Of a stretch of DNA of 64,000 bases, positions 24,953-32,817 are shown in pieces. This DNA comes from Bacteroidota bacterium (GTDB lineage Bacteria > Bacteroidota > Bacteroidia > Bacteroidales > F082). The stretch spans positions 29,421 to 93,420 of the forward strand of contig JAEWWJ010000101.1 of the NCBI GenBank assembly GCA_023396415.1, in the 5' to 3' direction. Under the pieces are notes generated by a model. The model was not told the origin of the DNA, did no database searches, and was given only the letters and a program-made list of their open reading frames with translations. Each line of letters begins with the position of its first letter. Position 1 is the stretch's first letter. The position numbers were made by a program, and so were the translations under genes.

Positions 24953-26329
24953 TTATCGTAAAATCATTTTAATGAGTTTCAATTTGTTCTTAAATGGTGG
25001 ATAGCGCAGCGGAATGTCGAGCCATGTAGCCCGGTGCATTACCGATTTTAGATGAGAAAATGCTTTAAATCCAGTTTCGCCATGATAACTTCCAATGCCA
25101 CTGTAACCCGCTCCACCAAAGGGTAGTGCGTTGTTGGTAAAGTGCATAATGGTGTCGTTCACTGTCACACCGCCTGCGCTGGTTTGAGTTAAAATTGCGT
25201 TTAACTTTTTTTTGTCGTGCGTAAAAACGTACATCGCCAGTGGCTTAGGCTTTTGGCGTATAAATGCGATGGCTTCCTGCCAATGTGTAAAGCTGATGAC
25301 AGGTAAAAGTGGTCCGAAAATTTCCTCTTGCATCAAAGCAGAATCCAAGTCGGGCTGCGCAATGATGCTGAGCGAAACAAAACGCTCGTCCGGTACAACC
25401 CGGCCACCAAAAACCAGTCGGCCTTGCGTAAGCAAATGCTGCATCCTTACAACATGGGCTCCGTTGATCATTCGAGGATAATCAGGATTTTGTAAAACGT
25501 TCTCGCCAAACATAGCGAGGGCAGCCTTTTCCATTTCTCGAATCAGCGCATCATGCACCGTTGCTTCTACTAAAACATAATCAGGTGCTATGCAGGTTTG
25601 TCCGGCATTGATGCTTTTGCCCCAGATGATGCGTTTGGCAGCGAGTGCAAGATTTACTGTTTTGTCAACAAAAGCTGGACTTTTACCACCAAGTTCGAGC
25701 ACAACAGGGGTCAGATTTTCTGCTGCGGCTTTCATTACCAATTTCCCAACCCGCGGACTGCCCGTGAAAAAAATCATGTCGAAGTGCTGTTCCAACAATA
25801 CTTTACTTGTTTCAACATCGCCGTTTACTACCTTGATGTACTGCTCTTTGAATGCCGCGTTGAGAAGCTTTTCCAGTATTTGCGAAGTTGCCTGACTAAT
25901 TTCCGAGGGCTTCACTATGGCGCAATTGCCGGCTGCTATTGCCGCAATTAAAGGTGCAATGGCGAGTTGAAAAGGATAGTTCCATGGTGCAATAATCAAA
26001 CAAACACCATGAGGCTCGGGAACAATACGGCTCTTTGAAGGAAAAGATGCCAAAGGATCGGAAACACATTTAGATTTTGCCCATCGCTTTGTATTTTTGA
26101 TAAAATGCCCGATTTCTTCAAGCACAATGCCTATTTCAGTGGCATAAGCCTCAAAATCCGATTTGCCCAAATCAGTGAACAAGGCTTGGGTAATTTTTTT
26201 TTCGTTGTCGAGAATAAGCTTCTTTAGTTTTTTTAATTGGTTTATCCTAAAGGTGATAGCTTGTGTTTCTCCGGTAGCGTAATATTCTTTCTGTTTGCGT
26301 ATTAAGTCCGAAATATTTCCGTTTGGCAT
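24953..26329 (-). CDS. Class 3-type aldehyde dehydrogenase
   Basis: 458 residues, the length of ALDH3-type enzymes, which act on medium- and long-chain or aromatic aldehydes. The NAD-binding region shows IIAPWNYPFQLAI and the glycine motif FFTGSPRVGKLV; the general base is E212 in LELGGKSPAF and the catalytic nucleophile C246 in NAGQTCIAPDY. EEIFGPLLPVISF and PFGGAGYSGIGSYHG complete the family pattern. The C-terminus (WLDIPLRYPPFKNKLKLIKM) is basic and amphipathic or hydrophobic, as in membrane-associated fatty aldehyde dehydrogenases. It sits between a TPR gene and DUF368 in one operon; a role in lipid aldehyde removal would suit the neighbours but is inference. Confidence 0.92.
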   Translation of the reverse strand: MPNGNISDLIRKQKEYYATGETQAITFRINQLKKLKKLILDNEKKITQALFTDLGKSDFEAYATEIGIVLEEIGHFIKNTKRWAKSKCVSDPLASFPSKSRIVPEPHGVCLIIAPWNYPFQLAIAPLIAAIAAGNCAIVKPSEISQATSQILEKLLNAAFKEQYIKVVNGDVETSKVLLEQHFDMIFFTGSPRVGKLVMKAAAENLTPVVLELGGKSPAFVDKTVNLALAAKRIIWGKSINAGQTCIAPDYVLVEATVHDALIREMEKAALAMFGENVLQNPDYPRMINGAHVVRMQHLLTQGRLVFGGRVVPDERFVSLSIIAQPDLDSALMQEEIFGPLLPVISFTHWQEAIAFIRQKPKPLAMYVFTHDKKKLNAILTQTSAGGVTVNDTIMHFTNNALPFGGAGYSGIGSYHGETGFKAFSHLKSVMHRATWLDIPLRYPPFKNKLKLIKMILR

Positions 26330-26364
26330 CTTCTTTTTTTGCTGTTTGTTGTTGAAATCATGCG

Positions 26365-27789
26365 CTATGGCAACAGGTTTTTCATTTTGTAGTGCAAAAT
26401 CAGATCGAATATTTTTGTGTTTTCTCTTGCAGAAGGCAGATATTCAAAAAGTTCATCCACGGCTTCAACATCGAGTTCGAGGGCTGATTCCAAAAAATAT
26501 AAAGCTTGAATGATTCCTTTATTTAATAACAAGAGAGCCACGAGCCGATAAAAAAGACTGGCGTTTTTGGGTTGATGAATCAATCCGGTTTTGATGATTT
26601 GAATGGCCTTTTCTTTGTTGTCCATCAAATAGTACATATTGGAATATTCCAACCATAAATCTTGATCTAAAGGATCAAGCTCTTCAACGCGCATAAAATG
26701 CTCCTTGGCCTTCTCAAATTTTTTCAATTTAATGAAATAATCAGCGGCAATAAGGTGAAACTCGGTGTTGAGGCTGTCAATTTCAAGTGCTTTCTCGATA
26801 CAAGCTATCGCTTGTTTCACTTTACCCATTTCGTAATAAACAACGCTTTGTCCGGCCCAGGCATCGGGTAAAAACTCGTCCATTTCCACAGCCCTCTTAA
26901 AATATTGGAGTGCCTCATCGTATTCTTGAAGTTTTTCGTGACATTCACCCAAGTAGCACAAGGTAAGCGCGTCGGCTTTTTCAATGAGTTCTGATTCGTG
27001 GTAGAGTTCGATGGCTTTGCGTGGATTACCCATCATCACATAGGTTTGCGCCATATTGGTGTAGGCGGGCAAATAGGTTTCGTCAATGGCAATGACAAAC
27101 TCAAACGCGTCTACGGCTTTTTCATACAATTCCAAATGGTGGTACGACAATCCTAAGTTAAACCAAGAAGCAATACTCTCCGGATGCTTATCAATATACC
27201 CCGTAAAAAACTCGACCGACGCTTCTAATTTGGAGGCCATTTCGTAACACATGCCAATCTCAAACAATAATTGTTCAGGATAATCACTGATTTCCAAAGC
27301 TTTAAAAAGATAATCAAGGGCCGAATCAAATGCGCCCATATTTTCGTACTCAAAGGCAATGGTGGAATAAATATCTTCCATTTCATCCTCATCCACGATA
27401 ACAAGTGCTTTTTCGTACTCTGCAACAGCCTTGTTAAAATCCAACATCATGCTGTAAACAGAGCCTTTGGTCAATAAAATATCCACATCCGAGGGTTCGG
27501 TTTTGGCTATTTCGTCCAAAAGGCTCAAAGCATTGATAAATTTTCCATCGGCAGCCATTTGACGTGCCGACATGATTTTTAAACGGTGATTGTATGGGTG
27601 CATCTCCATAGAGATACGCAACGCCAACCGTGCTTTTTCATCGTTAAGGGTCATTTGAAAATACTCAATGAGCATCTCAAATTCCTCAGAATCAAAGTAG
27701 GTGTCGGAATCGCTACGCATCATCGCGTCGAACCGCTCAGCCAATTCCTCAACCTTAAAATCATCTTCCCATTGAAAATCTTCGCTCAT
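26365..27789 (-). CDS. Tetratricopeptide repeat protein
   Basis: 474 residues with no signal peptide. After an acidic start (SEDFQWEDDFKVEELAERFD) about ten or more TPR units run to the end, with recognisable W-LG-Y-A-F-A-P positions such as ASWFNLGLSYHHLELYEKAV, PAYTNMAQTYVMMGNPRKAI, LCYLGECHEKLQEYDEAL and DAWAGQSVVYYEMGKVKQAI. Such proteins are protein-protein scaffolds; no partner can be named. It is the first gene of the five-gene minus-strand operon, 36 bases ahead of the aldehyde dehydrogenase, and is preceded by a TAnnTTTG element. A TPR gene beside DUF368-aroE is frequent in Bacteroidota. Confidence 0.9.
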   Translation of the reverse strand: MSEDFQWEDDFKVEELAERFDAMMRSDSDTYFDSEEFEMLIEYFQMTLNDEKARLALRISMEMHPYNHRLKIMSARQMAADGKFINALSLLDEIAKTEPSDVDILLTKGSVYSMMLDFNKAVAEYEKALVIVDEDEMEDIYSTIAFEYENMGAFDSALDYLFKALEISDYPEQLLFEIGMCYEMASKLEASVEFFTGYIDKHPESIASWFNLGLSYHHLELYEKAVDAFEFVIAIDETYLPAYTNMAQTYVMMGNPRKAIELYHESELIEKADALTLCYLGECHEKLQEYDEALQYFKRAVEMDEFLPDAWAGQSVVYYEMGKVKQAIACIEKALEIDSLNTEFHLIAADYFIKLKKFEKAKEHFMRVEELDPLDQDLWLEYSNMYYLMDNKEKAIQIIKTGLIHQPKNASLFYRLVALLLLNKGIIQALYFLESALELDVEAVDELFEYLPSARENTKIFDLILHYKMKNLLP

Positions 27790-27819
27790 GTTTTGTCTTT
27801 CTTATCCTTATTAGCATTG

Positions 27820-27827
27820 CAAAAGTA
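27820..27827 (-). promoter_or_regulatory. -7 promoter element for the TPR-ALDH-DUF368-aroE-NRAMP operon
   Basis: TACTTTTG on the minus strand matches TAnnTTTG, 31 bases before the TPR start. No further promoter element was seen between the operon genes. Confidence 0.5.
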
Positions 27828-28117
27828 ATACTTTTACGCCAACGGGTATTTTTAGAACGTTTTTCCTACACAGCCACTGGTTTGAACCCTTTTTCTAAAT
27901 CCCTCAAAATGAAGGATGAAGAGTAATAAGTTCTTGTCAAGTGGCTTTTTATTTGTGATTTTTTAAAACGTAAAGATAAGCTACTCTTACATCTTGCATG
28001 GGGCAATAATTTTCTTTTTATCAACTTTTTTCAAATGCACTTTTGTTAATAGCCAGCGGGCGATACATTTTGATTTCTGTTGTTAAAAAATAACAACAGG
28101 AAAAACTTTCATTCCGA
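27828..28117. other. Non-coding interval before glmM, possible small-RNA locus
   Basis: About 290 bases with no credible protein gene. It contains a 9-bp perfect hairpin, CTGTTGTTA (28077-28085) with TAACAACAG (28091-28099) around five A, and is followed directly by a terminator although no plus-strand gene ends here. This suggests a short plus-strand transcript; I do not recognise 6S, SRP, RNase P or tmRNA signatures. Confidence 0.35.
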
Positions 28118-28148
28118 GTTGGTTGGCTTTTGGTCAACCGACTTTTTT
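28118..28148 (+). terminator. Orphan rho-independent terminator upstream of glmM
   Basis: Stem GTTGGTTG (28118-28125) with CAACCGAC (28135-28142), one G-U pair, 9-base loop, followed by six T. It lies upstream of the glmM promoter element, so it is not a glmM attenuator, and no protein gene precedes it on this strand. Confidence 0.6.
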
Positions 28149-28184
28149 CTTTCAAATGATGCGTTATACTCTTTTAAGTTTGGA

Positions 28185-28192
28185 TACATTTG
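28185..28192 (+). promoter_or_regulatory. -7 promoter element that fixes the glmM start
   Basis: TACATTTG matches TAnnTTTG, 20 bases before the ATG at 28213. The frame is open to 28123, but that extension would contain the terminator at 28118-28148 and this promoter. Confidence 0.52.
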
Positions 28193-28212
28193 CAGCTCTT
28201 AAAACAGATAGG

Positions 28213-29604
28213 ATGACACTTATTAAATCTATTTCGGGCATCAGAGGAACCATCGGAGGAACTTCGGGAGATAATTTAACGCCTCTCGATATTGTTCAGT
28301 TTACCGCTGCCTTTGTTCTGCTCATGAGAAAAAACAAATCTGAAAACCACAGGATGAGGGTGGTAGTAGGACGTGATGCCCGTGTTTCGGGCGAAATGGT
28401 GAACCATTTGGTTTGCGGAACACTCATGTCGTTGGGTGCAGATGTTTTTGATGTGGGCCTGTCAACCACCCCAACGGTTGAGATTGCGGTGCCAGGGCTT
28501 CGTGCCGATGCAGGCATCATCCTCACAGCAAGTCATAATCCGGCACAGTGGAACGCTTTGAAGCTTCTCAATGAAAAAGGTGAATTTATTTCTGCCTCCG
28601 AAGGCAATGAATTGCTTCAAATAGTTGAAAACAAAGATTTTATTTTTAACGATGTTAGTCAATTGGGCTCTTACAGCAAATCGCATGGTTGGATTGATAA
28701 GCACATCCAAATGGTAATGGATCTCCCTTTGGTGGATGCTGAAGCCATACGCTGCGCGGGCTTTAAAGTGGCTGTTGATGCTGTAAATTCAACGGGCGGC
28801 ATTGCCATTCCGGCGCTTTTGCGTGCCTTAGGCGTAGAGGTGGTTCACGAGCTGCACTGCACGCCAAATGGTCTTTTTCCGCACAATCCCGAGCCATTGC
28901 CTGAGCACTTAACGGAACTTTCGGCCTTGGTTCGAAAAACCAAAAGCGATCTCGGCTTCGTGGTAGATCCTGATGTGGATCGTCTGGCAATTGTTGATGA
29001 AAATGGAGATATGTTTGGCGAAGAGTACACCCTCGTGGCGGTGGCCGATTATGTTTTGAGCCGACAAAAAGGAAACACGGTTTCAAACCTGTCCTCAACA
29101 CGGGCCTTGTCCGATATCGCTAACAAGCACGGCGTGCAATATTTTGCTTCTGCCGTGGGCGAAGTCAATGTGGTTGAAATGATGAAAGAAAAAAAAGCTG
29201 TGATAGGCGGCGAGGGCAATGGAGGTATTATTTATCCCGAACTGCATTACGGCCGCGACGCCTTAGTAGGTATCGCCCTGTTTTTAACCCATCTCACCGT
29301 TGAGGCCAAATCATGCTCCGATTTGCGAAAGAGCTATCCGCACTACCATATCTCTAAGAATAAAATCAGCCTCTCCGCCGAAACCGATGTTGATCAGCTC
29401 TTGCTTGAAATTGCTGAAGATTTTAAACATGAGCAGGTGAGCACCATTGATGGGGTCAAGATAGATTTTGCTGAAGGATGGGTGCATTTGCGAAAGTCGA
29501 ATACCGAACCTATCATCCGTGTGTATGCCGAAGGCAAAAGCCAAGATGAAGCCGATGCAATGGCCAATAAACTTTTGCACTGGATGGAGCAGCGTAAAAG
29601 CTGA
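28213..29604 (+). CDS. glmM: Phosphoglucosamine mutase (alpha-D-phosphohexomutase family)
   Basis: 463 residues from MTLIKSISGIRGTIGG. The four family landmarks are present: the phosphoserine loop LTASHNPAQWN with S107, the Mg-binding DPDVDRLAI, the sugar-recognition loop GEGNGGIIYPELHYGRDA and the phosphate-binding RKSNTEPIIRVYAEG. Bacteroidota enzymes of this type are usually annotated GlmM, which interconverts glucosamine-6-P and glucosamine-1-P for UDP-GlcNAc, peptidoglycan and LPS; a phosphomannomutase/phosphoglucomutase role cannot be excluded. The start follows from the promoter position and from the usual N-terminus of homologues. It is probably transcribed alone or with the small basic protein 75 bases downstream. 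Confidence 0.88.
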   Translation: MTLIKSISGIRGTIGGTSGDNLTPLDIVQFTAAFVLLMRKNKSENHRMRVVVGRDARVSGEMVNHLVCGTLMSLGADVFDVGLSTTPTVEIAVPGLRADAGIILTASHNPAQWNALKLLNEKGEFISASEGNELLQIVENKDFIFNDVSQLGSYSKSHGWIDKHIQMVMDLPLVDAEAIRCAGFKVAVDAVNSTGGIAIPALLRALGVEVVHELHCTPNGLFPHNPEPLPEHLTELSALVRKTKSDLGFVVDPDVDRLAIVDENGDMFGEEYTLVAVADYVLSRQKGNTVSNLSSTRALSDIANKHGVQYFASAVGEVNVVEMMKEKKAVIGGEGNGGIIYPELHYGRDALVGIALFLTHLTVEAKSCSDLRKSYPHYHISKNKISLSAETDVDQLLLEIAEDFKHEQVSTIDGVKIDFAEGWVHLRKSNTEPIIRVYAEGKSQDEADAMANKLLHWMEQRKS

Positions 29605-29679
29605 AAATAAATTGAAAATGAAGCGCGTCGGCAATTTGTTCAACAAAATAATTTAAATTGCACCCAAAATCATTTGCCT

Positions 29680-29955
29680 ATGAAAAGGAAAGGCAAGAAA
29701 AAAAGCCGTTACAAGAAAGTTAAGTTCAAAGAGGTGAGGTTTAAACTGTCGGAAAAACAGTACCGCTCGCTTCTCAATTATTGTAAGTTGCGCCATACCA
29801 CTACCATCAAGTTGATAAAGAAAAGCATTGACAAATATATCAATAGCTTTGACGAACCACCTGCAAAGGAATATTTTATCTCACCGCGGCAGTTGGATCT
29901 CTTTGCCGATGAAAGCAGTTTTGGCCCTGAAAAAGCAGAAGACAAAAAAGCTTAG
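29680..29955 (+). CDS. Small basic protein with a ribbon-helix-helix-like core
   Basis: 91 residues from ATG 29680. The first 17 residues are almost all lysine/arginine (MKRKGKKKSRYKKVKFK). The core VRFKLSEKQYRSLLNYCKLRHTT and TIKLIKKSIDKYI has the strand-helix-helix rhythm of RHH/MetJ-Arc DNA-binding proteins, and the acidic C-terminus contains SPRQLDLFADES. No family is recognised with certainty; a nucleic-acid-binding role is inference. Its stop overlaps the tail of convergent recR by four bases, which supports its being a real, spatially constrained gene. Confidence 0.65.
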   Translation: MKRKGKKKSRYKKVKFKEVRFKLSEKQYRSLLNYCKLRHTTTIKLIKKSIDKYINSFDEPPAKEYFISPRQLDLFADESSFGPEKAEDKKA

Positions 29956-30563
29956 TTGGTCGCGAAAAGTGTTCTGTTGAGAATGGATCGCCCCAGTGTA
30001 ATTTCATCGGCATATTCCAAAGCGTCGCCAATAGCAATACCCTTGGCAATGGAGGTTACTTTCAGTTTTTCGTTTTGAATCATGCGGAAAATATAGTAAC
30101 CCGTGGTGTCGCCTTCAATGGTGGTTGGCAAAGCCAAAATTACTTCTTTAATATCTTCACTTTGAAGCCGCTGTACTAAGCTGGCAATATGTAAATCAGA
30201 TGGCGAAATGCCCTCTACCGGACTGATAACTCCGCCCAAAACATGATACAAGCCATTGAAACTAGATGTGCGTTCAATGGCCATTACATCGCGCATATCT
30301 TCAACAACACATAAAGTGTTTTCATCGCGCCGCGGATTTAAACAAATACTGCAAGTTTCTTGGTCGGAAATGTTGTGGCAACGTTTACAGAAACGAATGT
30401 TTTCTTTAAGTTGCGTGAGCGATCGGGCCAAGGCTTCGGTGCGATGCCCCTCTTCTTTTAAAAGGTGCAACGCCAAACGTAACGCGGTTTTTTTGCCAAT
30501 GCCGGGCAATCGCGACAACTCATTCACGGCATTTTCTAACAGTATGGAAGAATATTCAATCAA
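29952..30563 (-). CDS. recR: Recombination mediator protein RecR
   Basis: 203 residues. The N-terminal helix-hairpin-helix reads LSRLPGIGKKTALRLALHLL, the zinc finger is C59-xx-C62 with C71-xx-C74 (CKRCHNISDQETCSIC), and the Toprim domain shows LCVVEDMRDVMAIE and VILALPTTIEGDTTGYYI. The C-terminal ARGIA-like loop appears as AKGIAIGDALEYAD. With RecO and RecF it loads RecA onto SSB-coated DNA gaps. Length and domain order are standard. Its promoter is back to back with that of the MORN-repeat gene. Confidence 0.96.
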   Translation of the reverse strand: MIEYSSILLENAVNELSRLPGIGKKTALRLALHLLKEEGHRTEALARSLTQLKENIRFCKRCHNISDQETCSICLNPRRDENTLCVVEDMRDVMAIERTSSFNGLYHVLGGVISPVEGISPSDLHIASLVQRLQSEDIKEVILALPTTIEGDTTGYYIFRMIQNEKLKVTSIAKGIAIGDALEYADEITLGRSILNRTLFATN

Positions 30564-30577
30564 ATCTAACGTTTTGG

Positions 30578-30585
30578 CAAAATTA
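30578..30585 (-). promoter_or_regulatory. -7 promoter element for recR
   Basis: TAATTTTG on the minus strand, 15 bases before the recR ATG; divergent from the element at 30606. Confidence 0.5.
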
Positions 30586-30605
30586 GGATATTTCTTTGTG
30601 CTTCG

Positions 30606-30613
30606 TATTTTTG
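30606..30613 (+). promoter_or_regulatory. -7 promoter element for the first MORN-repeat gene
   Basis: TATTTTTG, 20 bases before ATG 30634. It rules out the longer upstream frame that reads antisense through recR. Confidence 0.52.
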
Positions 30614-30633
30614 CAAATCAATCAATCAGCAAT

Positions 30634-31323
30634 ATGGCAAATCAATTTTCAACCCTCATCACTTTGGTTTTGCTTTTCACAGGCATACATTCCCTGTTGG
30701 CCCAAGGAGAGATCAACCAGCACGACGACCAAGGCCGTAAGTTTGGCCCATGGGAGGCGCGCTATCCCGGCGGTCAACCGCGCTATAGCGGTCAGTTTAA
30801 AAACGATCGGCCTGTTGGCACCTTTCATTATTTTTATGAAAATGGTGCATTGCGTGCTACCAATGTGTTTAGCAACAACGGCTTAAAAGCATACCACAAT
30901 CAGTTTACCGAAGAAGGCACACTCATTGCTGAAGGGATGTATTTTGATCAAAAAAAAGACAGTATTTGGCTCATTTATAGCGATGTAGATGGTGTTTTAC
31001 TTTCAGAGGAAAGGTATAAAAATGATCTTTTGGACGGCATGAAACGAATTTATTATCCAGGAACAAACCAAATTGCCGAAGAAACTTACTATTCTGCCGG
31101 GCTTAAAAATGGCAAGTCCATCAAGTATTTTGAGGATGGCAAGTTGATGTTGGAATCGGCATACGTCAATGACGAGCTGGATGGCGCCTTCACTTTATAC
31201 CACGCCAATGGTGCGAAGCGAACGCAAGGCAACTTTAAAGAAGGCCTGAAAACAGGCAAATGGGTGATCTATGATGAGGATGGCGTTGAAATTTCTGTGG
31301 ATTCCTACAAAGAAAATCCGTGA
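30634..31323 (+). CDS. Secreted MORN/YwqK-type repeat protein
   Basis: 229 residues from ATG 30634. The signal peptide (MANQFSTLITLVLLFTG to SLLAQ) is followed by tandem repeats of about 20-24 residues with the MORN/YwqK pattern YxxGxxxGxWxxYxxxGxL: FGPWEARYPGGQPRYSG, VGTFHYFYENGALRA, DGMKRIYYPGTNQIAEE, NGKSIKYFEDGKLML, DGAFTLYHANGAKRTQG and TGKWVIYDEDGVEI. The protein is predicted to be periplasmic or exported. Databases name many of these YwqK family antitoxin, but no toxin gene is near and the repeats alone do not show such a role. A related gene lies at 38357. Confidence 0.88.
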   Translation: MANQFSTLITLVLLFTGIHSLLAQGEINQHDDQGRKFGPWEARYPGGQPRYSGQFKNDRPVGTFHYFYENGALRATNVFSNNGLKAYHNQFTEEGTLIAEGMYFDQKKDSIWLIYSDVDGVLLSEERYKNDLLDGMKRIYYPGTNQIAEETYYSAGLKNGKSIKYFEDGKLMLESAYVNDELDGAFTLYHANGAKRTQGNFKEGLKTGKWVIYDEDGVEISVDSYKENP

Positions 31324-31417
31324 CCGTCTTTTTTGTTCCCTTTTGGTTTGTTTACCAACGACGGTTGCAATTCAGGCTGTGGGCTAGGATTTCGCATAGA
31401 TTTATGGCTTATTTGCC

Positions 31418-31425
31418 TATCTTTG
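31418..31425 (+). promoter_or_regulatory. -7 promoter element for hutI
   Basis: TATCTTTG matches TAnnTTTG, 29 bases before the hutI ATG. Confidence 0.5.
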
Positions 31426-31454
31426 CATTTCTTTTATCCTCATAAATAGCCTGT

Positions 31455-32708
31455 ATGAACCTCATTATTAAGAATATAAAGGAAATCGTTGGCATCCTTG
31501 ATCCCGAAGTCAGTTTACTGAAAGGCCACGAAATGTCGCAGCTTAAAAGCATAAAAAATGCCTACCTTTATGTGCATGATGGTTTGATTGCAGAATTTGG
31601 CTGTATGGATGATGCCCGGTTTACCGATGTTCTTTCCAAAAGCCATCATTTGCGGGTGTTTGATGCGGAGCAAGGTTTATTGGTTCCTTCTTTTTGCGAT
31701 GCCCACACCCATCTTGTGTATCCTACCTCCCGCGAAATGGAATACGTGGATAAAATCAAAGGCCTGAGTTATGAGGAAATAGCCAAAAGGGGTGGAGGTA
31801 TCCTTAATTCGGCAAGAGCGATGCAGCAAGCCGATGAAAATGAACTTTTTGACAGTGCTTGGCAACGATTGGAAGAAATAACAGCTATGGGCACCGGTTC
31901 GGTTGAAATTAAAAGCGGTTATGGTTTGACCACCGAAGCAGAGCTAAAAATGCTTCGTGTGATCCGACGATTGAAAGCCTCGTCACCATTGACCATCAAA
32001 GCCAGTTTTTTGGGCGCACATGCTGTTCCTTTAGAATATCGCGGTCGCCAGAGCGAATACGTAGATTTGGTGATTAATGAGATGATTCCGATGGTGGCTG
32101 CCGAAGAATTGGCCGATTTCATTGATGTTTTTTGCGACACGGGTTTTTTTACCGTTGAAGATACCGATCGTATCCTTAATGCAGGTATGAAGTATGGTCT
32201 GAGGGCAAAAATTCACGCCAATGAGTTGGCTCTTTCAGGTGGAATTCAGGTTGGGGTAAAATACAACGCACTTTCTGTTGACCATTTAGAGTTCACCGGC
32301 GATGAAGAAATTGAGGTGCTGAAAAACAGCGAGACAATGCCGGTTGTTCTTCCGGGAGCAGCATTTTTTCTGAATATGCGCCTGGCGCCTGCCCGAAAAA
32401 TGATTGATGCCGGTTTGCCGGTGGCTATGGCCAGCGACTTTAATCCTGGTTCGTCGCCTTCCGGAAATATGCAGCTTATCTTGTCTATGGCCAGCATCCT
32501 TTATAGGCTAACGCCCGAAGAAGGGCTTAACGCAACAACCATTAACGGTGCATATGCCATGGATGTAGCTCACGAAACGGGCAGTATCACCATCGGCAAA
32601 AAAGCCGATTTCTACGTTACCAAACCTATTCCGGGTGTTGAGTACCTTCCATATTATTATGGGACAAACAAAATCAAAAGTGTTTTTCTAGGCGGAATAT
32701 TGCAATAA
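31455..32708 (+). CDS. hutI: Imidazolonepropionase
   Basis: 417 residues of the amidohydrolase superfamily. The metal-binding HxH is H84/H86 in CDAHTHLVYP; other landmarks are GGGILNSARAM, VEIKSGYGLTTEAELKML, FLGAHAVPLEY, the metal histidine in KIHANELA, SVDHLEFT and the catalytic aspartate in MASDFNPGSSPSG. It opens the imidazolone ring to N-formimino-L-glutamate, the third step of histidine degradation. The ftcD gene 109 bases downstream encodes the next enzyme; hutH and hutU are not in the window. Confidence 0.96.
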   Translation: MNLIIKNIKEIVGILDPEVSLLKGHEMSQLKSIKNAYLYVHDGLIAEFGCMDDARFTDVLSKSHHLRVFDAEQGLLVPSFCDAHTHLVYPTSREMEYVDKIKGLSYEEIAKRGGGILNSARAMQQADENELFDSAWQRLEEITAMGTGSVEIKSGYGLTTEAELKMLRVIRRLKASSPLTIKASFLGAHAVPLEYRGRQSEYVDLVINEMIPMVAAEELADFIDVFCDTGFFTVEDTDRILNAGMKYGLRAKIHANELALSGGIQVGVKYNALSVDHLEFTGDEEIEVLKNSETMPVVLPGAAFFLNMRLAPARKMIDAGLPVAMASDFNPGSSPSGNMQLILSMASILYRLTPEEGLNATTINGAYAMDVAHETGSITIGKKADFYVTKPIPGVEYLPYYYGTNKIKSVFLGGILQ

Positions 32709-32817
32709 CACAATCGCTTTTTATTCTTTAAGTAATTATTAATGTGGCTTTTATAAAATTTTAACGCATTTTGAACGCAACAATTCAAATCAAAGATAAC
32801 AGCAAAATAAAAGTAAA

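Noticed and set aside
30256..30633. N-terminal extension of the first MORN-repeat protein
   Set aside because: It is antisense to recR and would place the signal peptide in the middle of the protein.
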